Assembly (NCBI GenBank): GCA_019637435.1
Contig: JAHBVO010000002.1
Coordinates: 721,519-785,518, forward strand
Source: Candidatus Obscuribacterales bacterium
GTDB taxonomy: Bacteria > Cyanobacteriota > Vampirovibrionia > Obscuribacterales > Obscuribacteraceae
Reading direction: 5' to 3'
DNA: 64,000 nucleotides
Within the stretch, counting starts at the first letter, position 1. Every line of letters starts with the position of its first letter. The notes under the pieces are model-generated. The model was not told the origin of the DNA, did no database searches, and saw only the letters and a program-made list of their open reading frames with translations. Shown here one piece after another: positions 17,253 through 25,959 of the stretch. The position numbers and the translations under genes are program-made.

Positions 17253-18131
17253 GTGTCTTCGGAAAATACTGAGAAGTTTTTCGAGCGTTACCGCGACGAT
17301 AAGGATAAGTACGGCTTCAACCTGAAGTCTTGCAAGGACTCAGAGCCGTTTTTCCGCTTCCTGTACCAGAAATGGTTTGACGTCACGATTGTCGGGCTGG
17401 AAAACATTCCTGACGATGGTCGTGCGGTCATGTACGGAAACCATTCCGGCGTCTTGCCTATCGACGGCGTGATGCTATACGACGGCATAATTAACGACCA
17501 TCCGAATCCCCGCCGCATTCGTTTTCTGGTTAATGAGTTCATCCGAAAGTCGCCGGGTGCAGGTGGTATCATCCGCGGTTTCGGCGGCGTTCCTGCAAAA
17601 TATGATGTTGCCGTTGAACTTCTCAAGAACGAGGAGCTGGTGTTCTTCTATCCGGAAGCCGAAAAAGGCACGGGGAAACTCTACAAAGACCGCTACAAGC
17701 TGCAGGAGTTCAATCCTGGATTCGTCAAAGCGGCCCTGGAGACTGACTCTAAACTGATACCAGTTGTCACCGTAGGTGGTGACGAAATTTATCCACTTTT
17801 AGGAAATTTGAAACCATTTGCAGATCTCATTGGAGCTCCGTACTGGCCTATTACGCCCTTTTTTCCACTTCTCCCATTTCCATTGAGCGCAACGCCGCTG
17901 CCGGTCAAGATTCTCATTTGCGTCGGCAAACCATTCGAGTTGGATATCCCCAGAGAGAAAGCAGATGATCATGCCATCGTGGATGCGGAAGCCCGGAAGT
18001 TGCGTCAGAACATACAATCGACGCTGGACGACCTCTTGTTGCTTCGGGTTAATCGCTACATGAAGTGGGATTTGCAGAAGGTTCAGCGCTATTACGATGA
18101 GCATATAGTAAACGTCAATATGAACGCCTGA
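17253..18131 (+). CDS. Lysophospholipid/glycerolipid acyltransferase (MGAT-like LPLAT)
   Basis: 292 residues; the GTG at 17253 has GAGGAG upstream. Acyltransferase motifs: the catalytic His block YGNHSGVLPIDG (His64, Asp71, the HSGxLPxD spacing of the MGAT-like LPLAT branch rather than the classical HX4D), GGVPAKYD near 110, the substrate block FFYPEAEKGTGKLYK near 130, and PVVTVGGDE near 172. It should transfer an acyl group from acyl-CoA or acyl-ACP to a lysolipid or glycerol lipid at the cytoplasmic membrane. The gene stands alone, with a promoter-like element (17155-17214) shared with the MaoC gene. Confidence 0.85.
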   Translation: MSSENTEKFFERYRDDKDKYGFNLKSCKDSEPFFRFLYQKWFDVTIVGLENIPDDGRAVMYGNHSGVLPIDGVMLYDGIINDHPNPRRIRFLVNEFIRKSPGAGGIIRGFGGVPAKYDVAVELLKNEELVFFYPEAEKGTGKLYKDRYKLQEFNPGFVKAALETDSKLIPVVTVGGDEIYPLLGNLKPFADLIGAPYWPITPFFPLLPFPLSATPLPVKILICVGKPFELDIPREKADDHAIVDAEARKLRQNIQSTLDDLLLLRVNRYMKWDLQKVQRYYDEHIVNVNMNA

Positions 18132-18154
18132 GCTGACTCTCGGTAGTTCGATTT

Positions 18155-18170
18155 GAGTGTCGGCACACTC
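18155..18170 (+). terminator. Weak hairpin after acyltransferase gene
   Basis: GAGTGT and ACACTC are separated by CGGC (6-bp stem, tetraloop), 24 bases after the stop, followed by GTTTAAC. It could be a weak intrinsic terminator for the acyltransferase gene; short stem, no long T run. Confidence 0.35.
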
Positions 18171-18271
18171 GTTTAACATCGATATAACTTGGACCCCGCT
18201 AAAATTCTCTTGCGGTACAGTAAGGGGATCGCCAGGAGCGAATCCGGCAGATCGCAGGAGATATTAAGAGT

Positions 18272-19333
18272 ATGAGATTGAAGTCGCGTTTGTTTGGCTC
18301 ACTGAGCGCATTTTTGCTTGCATCGTCTGTGGTGGCATGCCAGCCGGGATTGGCTTCTGATCAGCATTGGGGATATGTCAATGTCAAAGGCGATTTTATA
18401 ATCAAACCTACTTATCTAAACGCGGGTAACTTCAGGGACGGCTTAGCGCCTGTGCGAGTCAAGGTTGAAAAAGATGGCAACTCTGACGAACGCTGGGGTT
18501 TCATCAACAAACAAGGCGAAATGGCTATTGAAGCTAAGTTTGATGAAGTGCTCGAGTTTCAAAACGGTCTGGCTCCGGCGAGGCTACCTGATGGTAAGTG
18601 GGGGTACATCGATAAAGCCGGTGCCTTTGTCATCGAACCTCAATTCGATCGTGCCGACTGTTTTTCCGATGGACTGGCAGCTGCGTCCGATGGCTCCAAC
18701 TGGGGATTTATAGACAGGCAAGGTCACTGGGTTATTAAACCGCAATATCAGATCGCTTGTCGTTTCTCCGGAGATCGCGCCGCCGTGCTGCACAACGATG
18801 GCACCGGGATGTTATCGTTGAGCGTGCGGGATGATATTTACACTGCTCACGGTGGTCACTGGAATTACATCGATAAATCGGGGAAGGTCGTGATCGATTC
18901 ACTCTTCGACGGGAGTGGTATCTTCGGTGATGGCTTGGCGCCGGCGGCCGTGGGCGCTAATCAGGGTGTCGCTGTTCCGGACAAATGGGGCTTTGTGAAT
19001 AAGTCCGGTATGCTCATTGTTAAGCCGCAGTTTGCTGCTGTTCATGCGCCATCTGAAGGTATGGCTGCGGTTCAAACCGGCCAGTGGAAAAAGATTGGGC
19101 AGGGTTTTAAAACCTGGATGCCCGGTAAATGGGGATATATCAATACTAAAGGCAAGCAGGTCGTCAAATCTCAGTTTGACGGTGCGGATCCATTTTCGGA
19201 AGGACTCGCAGGTGTTCAAGTCGATGGAAAGTGGGGATACATCGATAAGACAGGAAAGATTGTGATTGAACCAAAGTATAAATATAATGGGGCTTTTCAC
19301 GAAGAATTGGCGCCGGTTTGTGTTACACAATAA
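18272..19333 (+). CDS. WG-repeat (KWG) lipoprotein
   Basis: 353 residues. The signal peptide ends in a lipobox-like VVAC (Cys23), so the protein is probably an outer- or inner-membrane lipoprotein. Eight WG repeats follow, each with a core such as WGYIDKAGAFVIEPQF and WGFIDRQGHWVIKPQY, then a spacer ending F-x-(D/E)-G-L-A. WG repeats form beta-rich units and usually lie outside the cytoplasm; their ligands are mostly unknown. One repeat (WNYIDKSGKVV) deviates at the Gly. GGAG lies 13 bases before ATG. A second WG protein is encoded at 47348. After this gene comes a 600-base gene-free stretch. Confidence 0.88.
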   Translation: MRLKSRLFGSLSAFLLASSVVACQPGLASDQHWGYVNVKGDFIIKPTYLNAGNFRDGLAPVRVKVEKDGNSDERWGFINKQGEMAIEAKFDEVLEFQNGLAPARLPDGKWGYIDKAGAFVIEPQFDRADCFSDGLAAASDGSNWGFIDRQGHWVIKPQYQIACRFSGDRAAVLHNDGTGMLSLSVRDDIYTAHGGHWNYIDKSGKVVIDSLFDGSGIFGDGLAPAAVGANQGVAVPDKWGFVNKSGMLIVKPQFAAVHAPSEGMAAVQTGQWKKIGQGFKTWMPGKWGYINTKGKQVVKSQFDGADPFSEGLAGVQVDGKWGYIDKTGKIVIEPKYKYNGAFHEELAPVCVTQ

Positions 19334-19929
19334 GTGATGTAATAACAATTCGATTGATTGAACGCGTCTCGCGATAGTGATACCACTGATGATGCCAATC
19401 TGGGGGCGCTGTAGGTGTTTCTTTTACCGGGTTTGCGATTCGCGGAAAGCAATATAATGCTACTAAATATGGTGCCAGACTAGTCACTGTATGTAGTGTC
19501 ACCGGTCGGGTGCAGGTCGAAGGACGAGCCGATTATTTGTCCGCCGTCCAAAGTTGCCTTCACTTTATTTGCAAATCGGACTCAACCAGCTCTCAAAAGC
19601 CGTACTCAGGGCTAATCCTGCTTATAAATATTAGTGTGAATGAAGTCATGATTTATGGGTATAAAACTGCTGATTACCTTCGACATCCCTTGTCGAGTCT
19701 GGGATAACCCTCCTGTTCCGACAGTAGCCACCTCGGACCCGGACCTACCATCCCCCCTAAATTAAGAGTCGACACTCGATTTAGAGATCACTCATGAGGC
19801 GTTTGTATGGATGTAATCACGTATCGAAACTGCGGGAAACCGTGGAATAGCTCCCGAGTTCCACGAAAATGCCACAGATTTTGGCTTAGTATTATTAGCT
19901 CGCAGTTTCTTTAGTCAGGATGCTCAGGA
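19334..19929 (+). other. Long gene-free leader region
   Basis: 596 bases without a convincing gene between the WG lipoprotein and the DUF4388-like gene. It contains a -10-like TATAAT at 19453-19458 without a good -35 box, an imperfect IR around GAGTCGACACTC near 19765, and near its 3' end a pseudoknot-like arrangement (19833-19865). A 65-codon reading at 19510-19707 has no ribosome binding site or family features. It may be a long 5' leader or hold a small RNA. Confidence 0.4.
19833..19865 (+). other. Pseudoknot-like leader structure
   Basis: Two interleaved stems: CGGGA (19833-19837) with TCCCG (19852-19856), and CGTGGAA (19841-19847) with TTCCACG (19859-19865). Each stem's loop holds one arm of the other, so they form either an H-type pseudoknot or two mutually exclusive hairpins, about 65 bases before the ATG at 19930. 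It does not match a riboswitch class I know. Confidence 0.4.
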
Positions 19930-21309
19930 ATGAATACGATGTCAACATCGAGGTCGATGCAGAGTGAAAAGATGGCCACGGGGGAGTTTTACAAGCCCGA
20001 GGTAGTTCTGGACAATGTCGCCAGGTCGTCGAAAACCGAAGAGGGCGTGATCGTCATCTCCACGCGTGACCTGACTGGAAGAATCGGAGTTCAAAATAAC
20101 TCGCTGATTATCGGGGCGGTCGTCGACAGCACGGGGGAAACTGGAAACGCCGCCCTGTGCAAGCTTTTGTTGCTGCCATACGGCAGTTACACGTTCCGGA
20201 AGGCCATCCCGATGGACAACTTTCATCTCCAGCAGGACTTGAATCTGACGTTCGAAGACGTCAAACGATTCATCGGCGGACATAACTCAATCGGTCTGGC
20301 TAACACCGCCGAGCAAGTTTTGAAAAATTTCCGTCCCGGACAAAATGCTCATAAGGCCAACACTGTGCCGACCGGCGACTTCGACTGGGAAACCACCGGT
20401 TTTAGAACCAAGTTCGACGATATTGTCGGGGACGCCGATTACGAGCCAATTGCGCAGCCGATTGACCGAGAGATTTACGAGTCTTACATGAGCGATTGCA
20501 ACCTCATTCTCGAGGCAATCAAAGAGAAACGAACCGAAGAGATTGAGATGTTTCATGTGCTCTCCGAGCCGAGCAAACGTGCTCAGGAAGAAGCTCTACT
20601 GAAGCCGGGTCCCCTGCCGACGCGGAAGAAGAAAACCGCTCTCAAAATTGAACCAATGTGGATTGTGGCAGCCGCCTGTGTGGTTCTTGGTTTTGGCGGC
20701 TTCACGATGTTCAGCCAGAATGCGATGATTATGCGCAATGACGCGGCCCAGACGGCTGCGACCGAGGCTCCGGCTGATCAGGTCGTCGCGAGCGTGCAGG
20801 AGCCGGCAAAGCCGACTCCCTCGGCAAGTGGAACTGCACCATACGCGTTTCCGAACCAATCAACCTCGCCTCCGCCAAACCCCACTCCCGCGGAGCCGCC
20901 GCCTGATACTTCCTCTGATTCAAGTTCTGAAGACGACGCTGCGTCACTGGGACCGGCGCCTGCGCCGGTGTCTGCCGGCTCTGCGAACCTCGCGCCGGCG
21001 CCTGCGGCATCGGCTGCCGGGAATGACGAAGTCATGCGCTACAGCGACGCCGTGCGCAAAAATCCAGGTGACATTGGGGCGCGCCGTTCGCTGGCCTACG
21101 CATACCTCGTAGCTGGCAACGCCCCCGCCTCGCTCGAGCAGTTCTACACCGTCATGAAGGTTCAAAAGGTCGACTCCTCTGAAATTATCGAATACGCGGA
21201 CAATATGATGGCTTTCTGCGGGCGGAGTGCCGCTAAGCAGTTCCTGACCGACATGGTGCGCATCGATCCAAATTCGACAGTGTTGAGGCAGAAATTGCAG
21301 TCGATGTAG
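19930..21309 (+). CDS. Membrane protein with DUF4388-like N-terminal domain and TPR-like C-terminus
   Basis: 459 residues. The N-terminal 60-120 region (STRDLTGRIGVQNNSLIIGAVVDSTGETGNAALCKLLLLPYGSYTF) follows the DUF4388 pattern (LTG...G...A...G..AL..LL....G.F.F), found in proteins of two-component and gliding systems. One membrane segment lies near 240-260 (MWIVAAACVVLGFGGFTMF), then a Pro/Ser/Ala-rich linker and a helical C-terminus with one or two TPR-like units (KNPGDIGARRSLAYAYLVAGN). The N-domain would face the cytoplasm and the TPR the outside, or the reverse. AGGA precedes ATG 19930; ATG 19939 is also possible. Confidence 0.65.
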   Translation: MNTMSTSRSMQSEKMATGEFYKPEVVLDNVARSSKTEEGVIVISTRDLTGRIGVQNNSLIIGAVVDSTGETGNAALCKLLLLPYGSYTFRKAIPMDNFHLQQDLNLTFEDVKRFIGGHNSIGLANTAEQVLKNFRPGQNAHKANTVPTGDFDWETTGFRTKFDDIVGDADYEPIAQPIDREIYESYMSDCNLILEAIKEKRTEEIEMFHVLSEPSKRAQEEALLKPGPLPTRKKKTALKIEPMWIVAAACVVLGFGGFTMFSQNAMIMRNDAAQTAATEAPADQVVASVQEPAKPTPSASGTAPYAFPNQSTSPPPNPTPAEPPPDTSSDSSSEDDAASLGPAPAPVSAGSANLAPAPAASAAGNDEVMRYSDAVRKNPGDIGARRSLAYAYLVAGNAPASLEQFYTVMKVQKVDSSEIIEYADNMMAFCGRSAAKQFLTDMVRIDPNSTVLRQKLQSM

Positions 21310-21370
21310 TCAGGACCAGCACATCGCTAGTTGCAAATGTGGTAACTTCATAGCCGTTCGGTCGGCGCAC

Positions 21371-21418
21371 AAGGTGTTTGACTGCGAGCCGAGCAAGTGA
21401 AGTCACAGTCGCCACCTT
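21371..21418 (+). other. Imperfect hairpin before the GH31 start
   Basis: AAGGTG...GACTG (21371-21384) can pair with CAGTC..CACCTT (21406-21418), with a few unpaired bases between. The structure ends about 12 bases before the ATG at 21431, next to its AGGA ribosome binding site. It may terminate the upstream transcript or modulate translation. Confidence 0.35.
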
Positions 21419-21430
21419 TGCAGGATAGTT

Positions 21431-23776
21431 ATGAAACGCGCATCGTTCGTCTGTTTGCTCTTGATGTTGATCTTGACCTTTGCGTCATCGTTTGGACCGG
21501 TGCAAGCTCTTGATTTGTCCGGTATGCAGAAGATAGGCAGTGTCCGAAAGGTTGCTAAAAGCAATGACGGAGTAATCATCGATTGCGATGATGAAAGTCA
21601 AGTCTTACTGAAAGTTTTGGCACCGGATTTGGTGCGAGTACGGGTCGGGTTTAAAAAGCCGATTCCAGGACGAGATAACTCATGGGCTATCGAGAAGAAA
21701 AGCTGGGAGCCGGTTTCTGCGACTATCAACGAGAGCGGTGATTCTGTTTCCATTGAGACAACCGAGCTGCGAGTCGTCGTGAACAAAGCCCCGCTTCAGA
21801 TTTCTTTCTATGACGCGAAGAGCGGTCAGCTCATCAATAAAGATAACCAGCCGATGCAGTTCAATTCGAGCGGGTCCGTAGCAGCGGTCAAAGCGCTTGG
21901 ATTCGAAGAGCACTTTTATGGTCTGGGTGAGAAGGCTGCGCGTCTCGACAAGCGCCGCGAGGCGTATCAGATGTGGTCGATGGATATGCCCGGCTATGTA
22001 CTGGGAACAGATCCGATTTATCAGAGCATTCCGTTTTACATCGGGCATGTCATGGACCGCAACCAAGCAGGCGATTGGAAGGGCACCGCATACGGTATCT
22101 TCTTTGATAATAGCTATCGTACGAAGTTCGACCTGGCCAGCGGCGATCCGGAGAATGTAGTTTTTCAAGCTGATGGCGGTGAGATGAACTACTACTTTTT
22201 CTTCGGTCCACAGATGAAGAAAGTTGTAAATCGCTATACAGAATTGACCGGACGAATGCCCATGCCTCCGAGATGGGCTTTGGGTCACCAACAGAGCCGC
22301 TACAGCTACGGCAATGCTCAGCAAATCAAGGATGTAGTTGAACGGTATCGCGAGGAAAAAATTCCACTCGATGTGATGCACTTCGACATTCATTACATGG
22401 ATGGCTATCGCGATTTTACCTGGAACAAGGAGCGTTTTCCCGATCCGAAAGGTTTGGTTTCGTGGCTGGGAGAGCGTGGTGTTAAGGCTGTCACGATCAT
22501 CGATCCCGGCGTTAAATACGAACCTGGTGGCAACTACAGTGTATATAACGAAGGTGTAGAGAAAAACTATTTCTTGAAGAAGTCCAACGGCGAAACTTAC
22601 GTTGGAAAAGTCTGGCCTGACAAGTCAGTGTTTGTTGATTACACTCTTCCGGAAGCTGCGAAGTGGTGGGGCGATCAGCATAAGTCTTTACTGGACATCG
22701 GCATTGCCGGTATTTGGAATGACATGAACGAACCCGCAGACTTTGAGAGTCGCGATGGTGAAAAGTGGAAGGATGTCGTTAATTACGATAATGGCGAGAA
22801 CTCCAAACACAATAAGATGCGCAACCTCTTTGCGATGTTGGAGTGCAAATCGACCTATGAAGGTTTGTCGAGATTGCGTCCAAACGAACGTCCTTACATC
22901 ATCACGCGTAGTGGCTTTGCCGGTATTCAGCGCTATGCCACCATGTGGACTGGTGACAGTCCGAGCACCTGGGATGCTATGGCGTTGAGCATTCCGATGT
23001 TCCAATCTCTGGGTTTGTCAGGGCAGCCGTTTGTCGGTTCGGATTGCGGCGGCTATATGGGAAGATGCGACGGCGAGTTGCTCACGCGTTGGTATCAGAT
23101 TGGATTCCTCTCTCCGTTTTTCCGAAACCATCACGCCGTCGATTATTACGATCAAGAGCCGTGGAGATTCGGTAAACGCTACGAAGACATAATTCGCAAG
23201 TATGTTCAATTACGGTACAAACTGATGCCGTATCTCTACACTGTGCTTTCCGAAGCGCATGACACTGGAGTACCCTGGTTTCGTCCTCTCATTCTTGAAT
23301 ACCAGGACGACTATAATGTGCTGAATATTGATGACCAATTTATGGTTGGTGACAAACTGCTGGTAGCACCTGTAGTGTCAAAGGGCGCCACTACTCGTGA
23401 TGTCTATCTTCCGGCCGGTGAATGGTTTGAATATGCTACAGGTAAAAGACATGGCGGCGGGCGCTGGATCAACGTGCAAGCGCCTCTTGATACCGTTCCT
23501 ATGTTCGTGAAGGCCGGGTCTGTTTTACCTGTCGGGCAAGTTGGAGATAGTCTTGCGCAATCTGCAATTGCGCCGGTCAGTTACGAAGTCTATCCTGATA
23601 AAAATGGAAGCGCACTCGGTTCTCTCTATGAGGATGATGGAGCGACGCTCGCCTATCTAAAAGGTGACAGCAAGAGTTACGAATTGCGGTACATCAGCAA
23701 TAAGCTTATGTCTGGGGCATCGGACGAGAAGGAAGATCGCGAGATTCCTGCTAGTTCAGTAAAGGTATTTGAGTAA
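21431..23776 (+). CDS. Glycoside hydrolase family 31 (alpha-glucosidase type), exported
   Basis: 781 residues with a signal peptide (FVCLLLMLILTFASSFGPVQA, cleavage near 26). Domains in order: N-terminal beta-sandwich (to about 260), (beta/alpha)8 barrel with the GH31 signature GIWNDMNEPADF carrying the nucleophile Asp431, the acid/base Asp509 in MWTGDSPSTWDAM, GSDCGGYMG, and a C-terminal beta domain. Members hydrolyse terminal alpha-linked glucose (or xylose) by a retaining mechanism; the GFEEHFYGLGEKAARLD stretch and HQQSRYSYG fit alpha-glucosidases. The export signal points to periplasmic or external oligosaccharide use. AGGA lies upstream. No sugar transporter is adjacent. Confidence 0.93.
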   Translation: MKRASFVCLLLMLILTFASSFGPVQALDLSGMQKIGSVRKVAKSNDGVIIDCDDESQVLLKVLAPDLVRVRVGFKKPIPGRDNSWAIEKKSWEPVSATINESGDSVSIETTELRVVVNKAPLQISFYDAKSGQLINKDNQPMQFNSSGSVAAVKALGFEEHFYGLGEKAARLDKRREAYQMWSMDMPGYVLGTDPIYQSIPFYIGHVMDRNQAGDWKGTAYGIFFDNSYRTKFDLASGDPENVVFQADGGEMNYYFFFGPQMKKVVNRYTELTGRMPMPPRWALGHQQSRYSYGNAQQIKDVVERYREEKIPLDVMHFDIHYMDGYRDFTWNKERFPDPKGLVSWLGERGVKAVTIIDPGVKYEPGGNYSVYNEGVEKNYFLKKSNGETYVGKVWPDKSVFVDYTLPEAAKWWGDQHKSLLDIGIAGIWNDMNEPADFESRDGEKWKDVVNYDNGENSKHNKMRNLFAMLECKSTYEGLSRLRPNERPYIITRSGFAGIQRYATMWTGDSPSTWDAMALSIPMFQSLGLSGQPFVGSDCGGYMGRCDGELLTRWYQIGFLSPFFRNHHAVDYYDQEPWRFGKRYEDIIRKYVQLRYKLMPYLYTVLSEAHDTGVPWFRPLILEYQDDYNVLNIDDQFMVGDKLLVAPVVSKGATTRDVYLPAGEWFEYATGKRHGGGRWINVQAPLDTVPMFVKAGSVLPVGQVGDSLAQSAIAPVSYEVYPDKNGSALGSLYEDDGATLAYLKGDSKSYELRYISNKLMSGASDEKEDREIPASSVKVFE

Positions 23777-23965
23777 CCCTGCATGCGTCGCTCCTGTTAA
23801 GCGGGCAACGGTTGAACTCGAAAGACCAATCGGAATAGATATTTTGTGCAGCTAAAGTGCAAGAACGGCAAACAGAAGTAGCTCATTCCTGTCTTTCTTA
23901 ACTGTGCCAAACGCGAGTTCTGCGACTTGGCTATAAAATAGAAACATTGCTTCAGGTCTAGAAAC

Positions 23966-24457
23966 ATGAGTAAGAAAAAAACAGGCAATATCAACACTGG
24001 CACCAGTCCGACCAGCACGGTTGCTGAAATAATCGCCCTCTTTGACCGGGGCGAAGTTGAGACTGCTAAAAATATGTTGGAAGCTGCATATGCGAAAAAT
24101 CCGAGGGATGAGGATTTTCTGGCTGTCGTAGCGCATTTGCAGAAAACATATCTTGGTGAAAGCGGCGGTGCGCCTGCAAAGAGTCTTCTTCGCGATGCGC
24201 TTCTACAGAGAAGCTCTGATTCAAACGTAAAAATCGTAAGTACGCTCATGAGATTACTAGCCCTTTCGGGGCGGGACAAAGAAGCAATTCAACTGCAAGA
24301 AAATCAGTTGAAACTTCTCGAAGATCAGTCCGCATTTTTAAGAGAGGTGGCCCGCGCGAAGCTCAAGGATGAGGACCACGCCGCGAGTCTGGTTGGTCGT
24401 AAGGAGCCATGCCCATGCGGGAGCGGAAAGAAATTCAAAAGGTGTTGCGCGAAATAG
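23966..24457 (+). CDS. SEC-C motif protein with TPR-like helices
   Basis: 163 residues. The C-terminus is a SEC-C zinc-binding motif (PCPCGSGKKFKRCC), as at the end of SecA and many small adaptor proteins. The rest is helical with TPR-like spacing (IALFDRGEVETAKNMLEAAYAKNPRDEDFLAVV). A soluble cytoplasmic protein with a zinc-dependent interaction domain; partner unknown. A poor ribosome binding site precedes the ATG at 23966. A pair of hairpins (24682-24789) separates it from the convergent gene. Confidence 0.8.
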   Translation: MSKKKTGNINTGTSPTSTVAEIIALFDRGEVETAKNMLEAAYAKNPRDEDFLAVVAHLQKTYLGESGGAPAKSLLRDALLQRSSDSNVKIVSTLMRLLALSGRDKEAIQLQENQLKLLEDQSAFLREVARAKLKDEDHAASLVGRKEPCPCGSGKKFKRCCAK

Positions 24458-24681
24458 TCTTTTGCGCGAAAAGTAAAATTCAGATTTCGGGAACTTTTGT
24501 GAGGTTCTCCTGTCTCGTAAGCAACAATCGGATGGGAACGAAATTTTCGCTATTTCTTTCGTGTGCCAGTAGTTGAAGCCGAATAGCGTCAGGCTATTGG
24601 ACCATCCAGTCGTCTAGGCTAACTAGATATTCAAACGAGCTTTGTCTTCTCTAATGAGCAGTCGCTGACTCGTTTGCAAAC

Positions 24682-24714
24682 AACCGCAATCCTGGATTCG
24701 TCCGGATTGCGGTT
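24682..24714. terminator. Perfect hairpin between convergent genes (first)
   Basis: 11-bp perfect stem AACCGCAATCC / GGATTGCGGTT with an 11-nt loop, in the 345-base gene-free space between the SEC-C gene and the convergent gene ending at 24803. Most likely a terminator for the rightward transcript; TTTACC follows. Confidence 0.55.
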
Positions 24715-24755
24715 TACCATGTTCAGGTATTGAAACGCACATTCCTCGGCAAGAG

Positions 24756-24789
24756 AAAGATGGCATTCACGATTGTTGATGCCATCTTT
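24756..24789. terminator. Perfect hairpin between convergent genes (second)
   Basis: 11-bp perfect stem AAAGATGGCAT / ATGCCATCTTT with a 12-nt loop, 13 bases beyond the stop of the minus-strand gene. Read on the minus strand, the second arm ends in TTT and runs into CTCTTG. Likely terminator for the leftward gene. Confidence 0.6.
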
Positions 24790-24802
24790 CGCCATTGTTT
24801 GA

Positions 24803-25165
24803 TTATCGTTCTTTCCATCCAAAGTCGAAACCTACCGGCGCGACAATGTAATAGTCTCGTCGATATTTAATTACATCGCCTACTGATGTACTACGTTGCT
24901 CTCCGCTCCATTCCTCGTTTTTGTGATTCGTCACATAGAATATGCGTTCCAGTTCTTCTTCGATTTCTTCCAGCGGAAATTCCGGGCGTTTGAAGATGCC
25001 AACCGATTTATAGTCACCTTTTCTAAATCCTTCTCGAATGGTTGCTACATCGACGTCGGGTCTTCCGTAGCGAAGATATTTCCAAAAGCTCTCATCGATA
25101 GAATGGAACAACTCGAATGTCACCTGTTTTGTTTTGGTTTTTTGCACAGCATGAAGTTTACTCAT
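24803..25165 (-). CDS. Hypothetical protein, small soluble
   Basis: 120 residues. GGAGG lies five bases before the ATG at 25165, a strong start. The C-terminal part (FYVTNHKNEEWSGEQRSTSVGDVIKYRRDYYIVAPVGFDF) resembles a family of small proteins of unknown function with the core RSTSVGDV followed by a (Y/F)xVxxxGF ending, which I recall from planctomycete, actinobacterial and plasmid genes. No catalytic motif is visible. It is monocistronic, with its own hairpin terminator. Confidence 0.7.
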   Translation of the reverse strand: MSKLHAVQKTKTKQVTFELFHSIDESFWKYLRYGRPDVDVATIREGFRKGDYKSVGIFKRPEFPLEEIEEELERIFYVTNHKNEEWSGEQRSTSVGDVIKYRRDYYIVAPVGFDFGWKER

Positions 25166-25221
25166 CGCCGCCTCCTTGAAACGTGTAGATGGGTCTAAAT
25201 TGAATTACGGAAATTCGGAGC

Positions 25222-25270
25222 AAAAAGTTCAAATTTCTGAGCAAGTTTAATCTTCAATTTTGGTATGCTA
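25222..25270 (+). promoter_or_regulatory. Two-part promoter-like element, copy B
   Basis: AAAAAGTTCAA (25222-25232), TTCTGA (25235), AAGTTTAATC (25243-25252) and, nine bases on, GGTATGCTA (25262-25270). Same words, order and orientation as 17155-17214. It lies about 150 bases upstream of the MaoC start (25420) and points towards it. Confidence 0.5.
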
Positions 25271-25419
25271 CGAACTCGCTAGCTGTGCAGGTATTCGATC
25301 TGTAAATGCGTGCAGCTGTTTTCCAAAGCAAACTGTTATTCTGTTTGTATGAAACGCGTCGTGCTGGAGAAGCGTTGAAACAGTTTTAGTTGCAGTTTGG
25401 CGGCATTTTAGGAGCAGAG

Positions 25420-25896
25420 ATGAGTTTGCAAGACACCGCGGGTACGACGAAATTGATGCTTGACGACCTGCATGTCGGGCAGGTCTTTCGTAGCGAATCT
25501 TACGTAATGGATGTTGAGAAGATCAAAGCATTTGCTCTCGAGTTCGACCCGCAGCCTTTCCACACAGATGAAGCTGCGTCGGCGGGAACGTTTTTTGGAG
25601 AACTCGTCGCCAGTGGATGGCACACAGCCGGCGTTACTATGCGACTGCTGGTGGCTAGTTTGCCGATCTCCGGTGGCTTGATTGGTGCTGGTGCGGAGAT
25701 TTCCTGGACTCGCCCTACCAGGCCTGGTGACGAGCTATATGTCGAAAGCGAGATTATCGAAATTCGACCGTCGGCGAAAAATCCGGCGCGTGGTATGGTC
25801 ACCGTGCGTAGTATCACAAAAAATCAGGATGGCAAGACTGTGCAGTCAATCACTTCGCGAATGGTTGTACCAAGGCGGCTACCGGACTCTGTATGA
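25420..25896 (+). CDS. MaoC-family dehydratase (R-specific enoyl-CoA hydratase type)
   Basis: 158 residues from ATG 25420 (GGAG five bases upstream); an in-frame upstream reading lacks family sequence. It is a single hot-dog fold. The active-site segment FALEFDPQPFHTDEAAS holds the hydratase Asp and His, and FGELVASGWHTAGVTMRL and the strand pair ISWTRPTRPGDELYV complete the MaoC pattern. Such proteins hydrate enoyl-CoA esters in fatty acid or aromatic catabolism, or serve polyhydroxyalkanoate supply. The gene is apparently monocistronic or leads the DUF302-like gene 63 bases downstream. Its promoter-like element is shared with an acyltransferase gene, suggesting lipid-linked regulation. Confidence 0.85.
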   Translation: MSLQDTAGTTKLMLDDLHVGQVFRSESYVMDVEKIKAFALEFDPQPFHTDEAASAGTFFGELVASGWHTAGVTMRLLVASLPISGGLIGAGAEISWTRPTRPGDELYVESEIIEIRPSAKNPARGMVTVRSITKNQDGKTVQSITSRMVVPRRLPDSV

Positions 25897-25959
25897 CAAT
25901 AGTCTTAGTGCGGGGTTTATCGATTAGCTACGCAGTAATCGTTTGATTAGGCGGTGTAA

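Noticed and set aside
19510..19707. 65-codon reading in the 600-base gene-free region
   Set aside because: No ribosome binding site, no hydrophobic or family pattern, low-information composition.
20738..21112. Arg/Pro-rich readings inside the DUF4388-like gene
   Set aside because: They arise from the Ala/Pro-rich linker codons in other frames.
24631..24822. 63-codon minus-strand reading between convergent genes
   Set aside because: It covers two hairpin terminators, overlaps the end of a well-supported gene and has no start signal.
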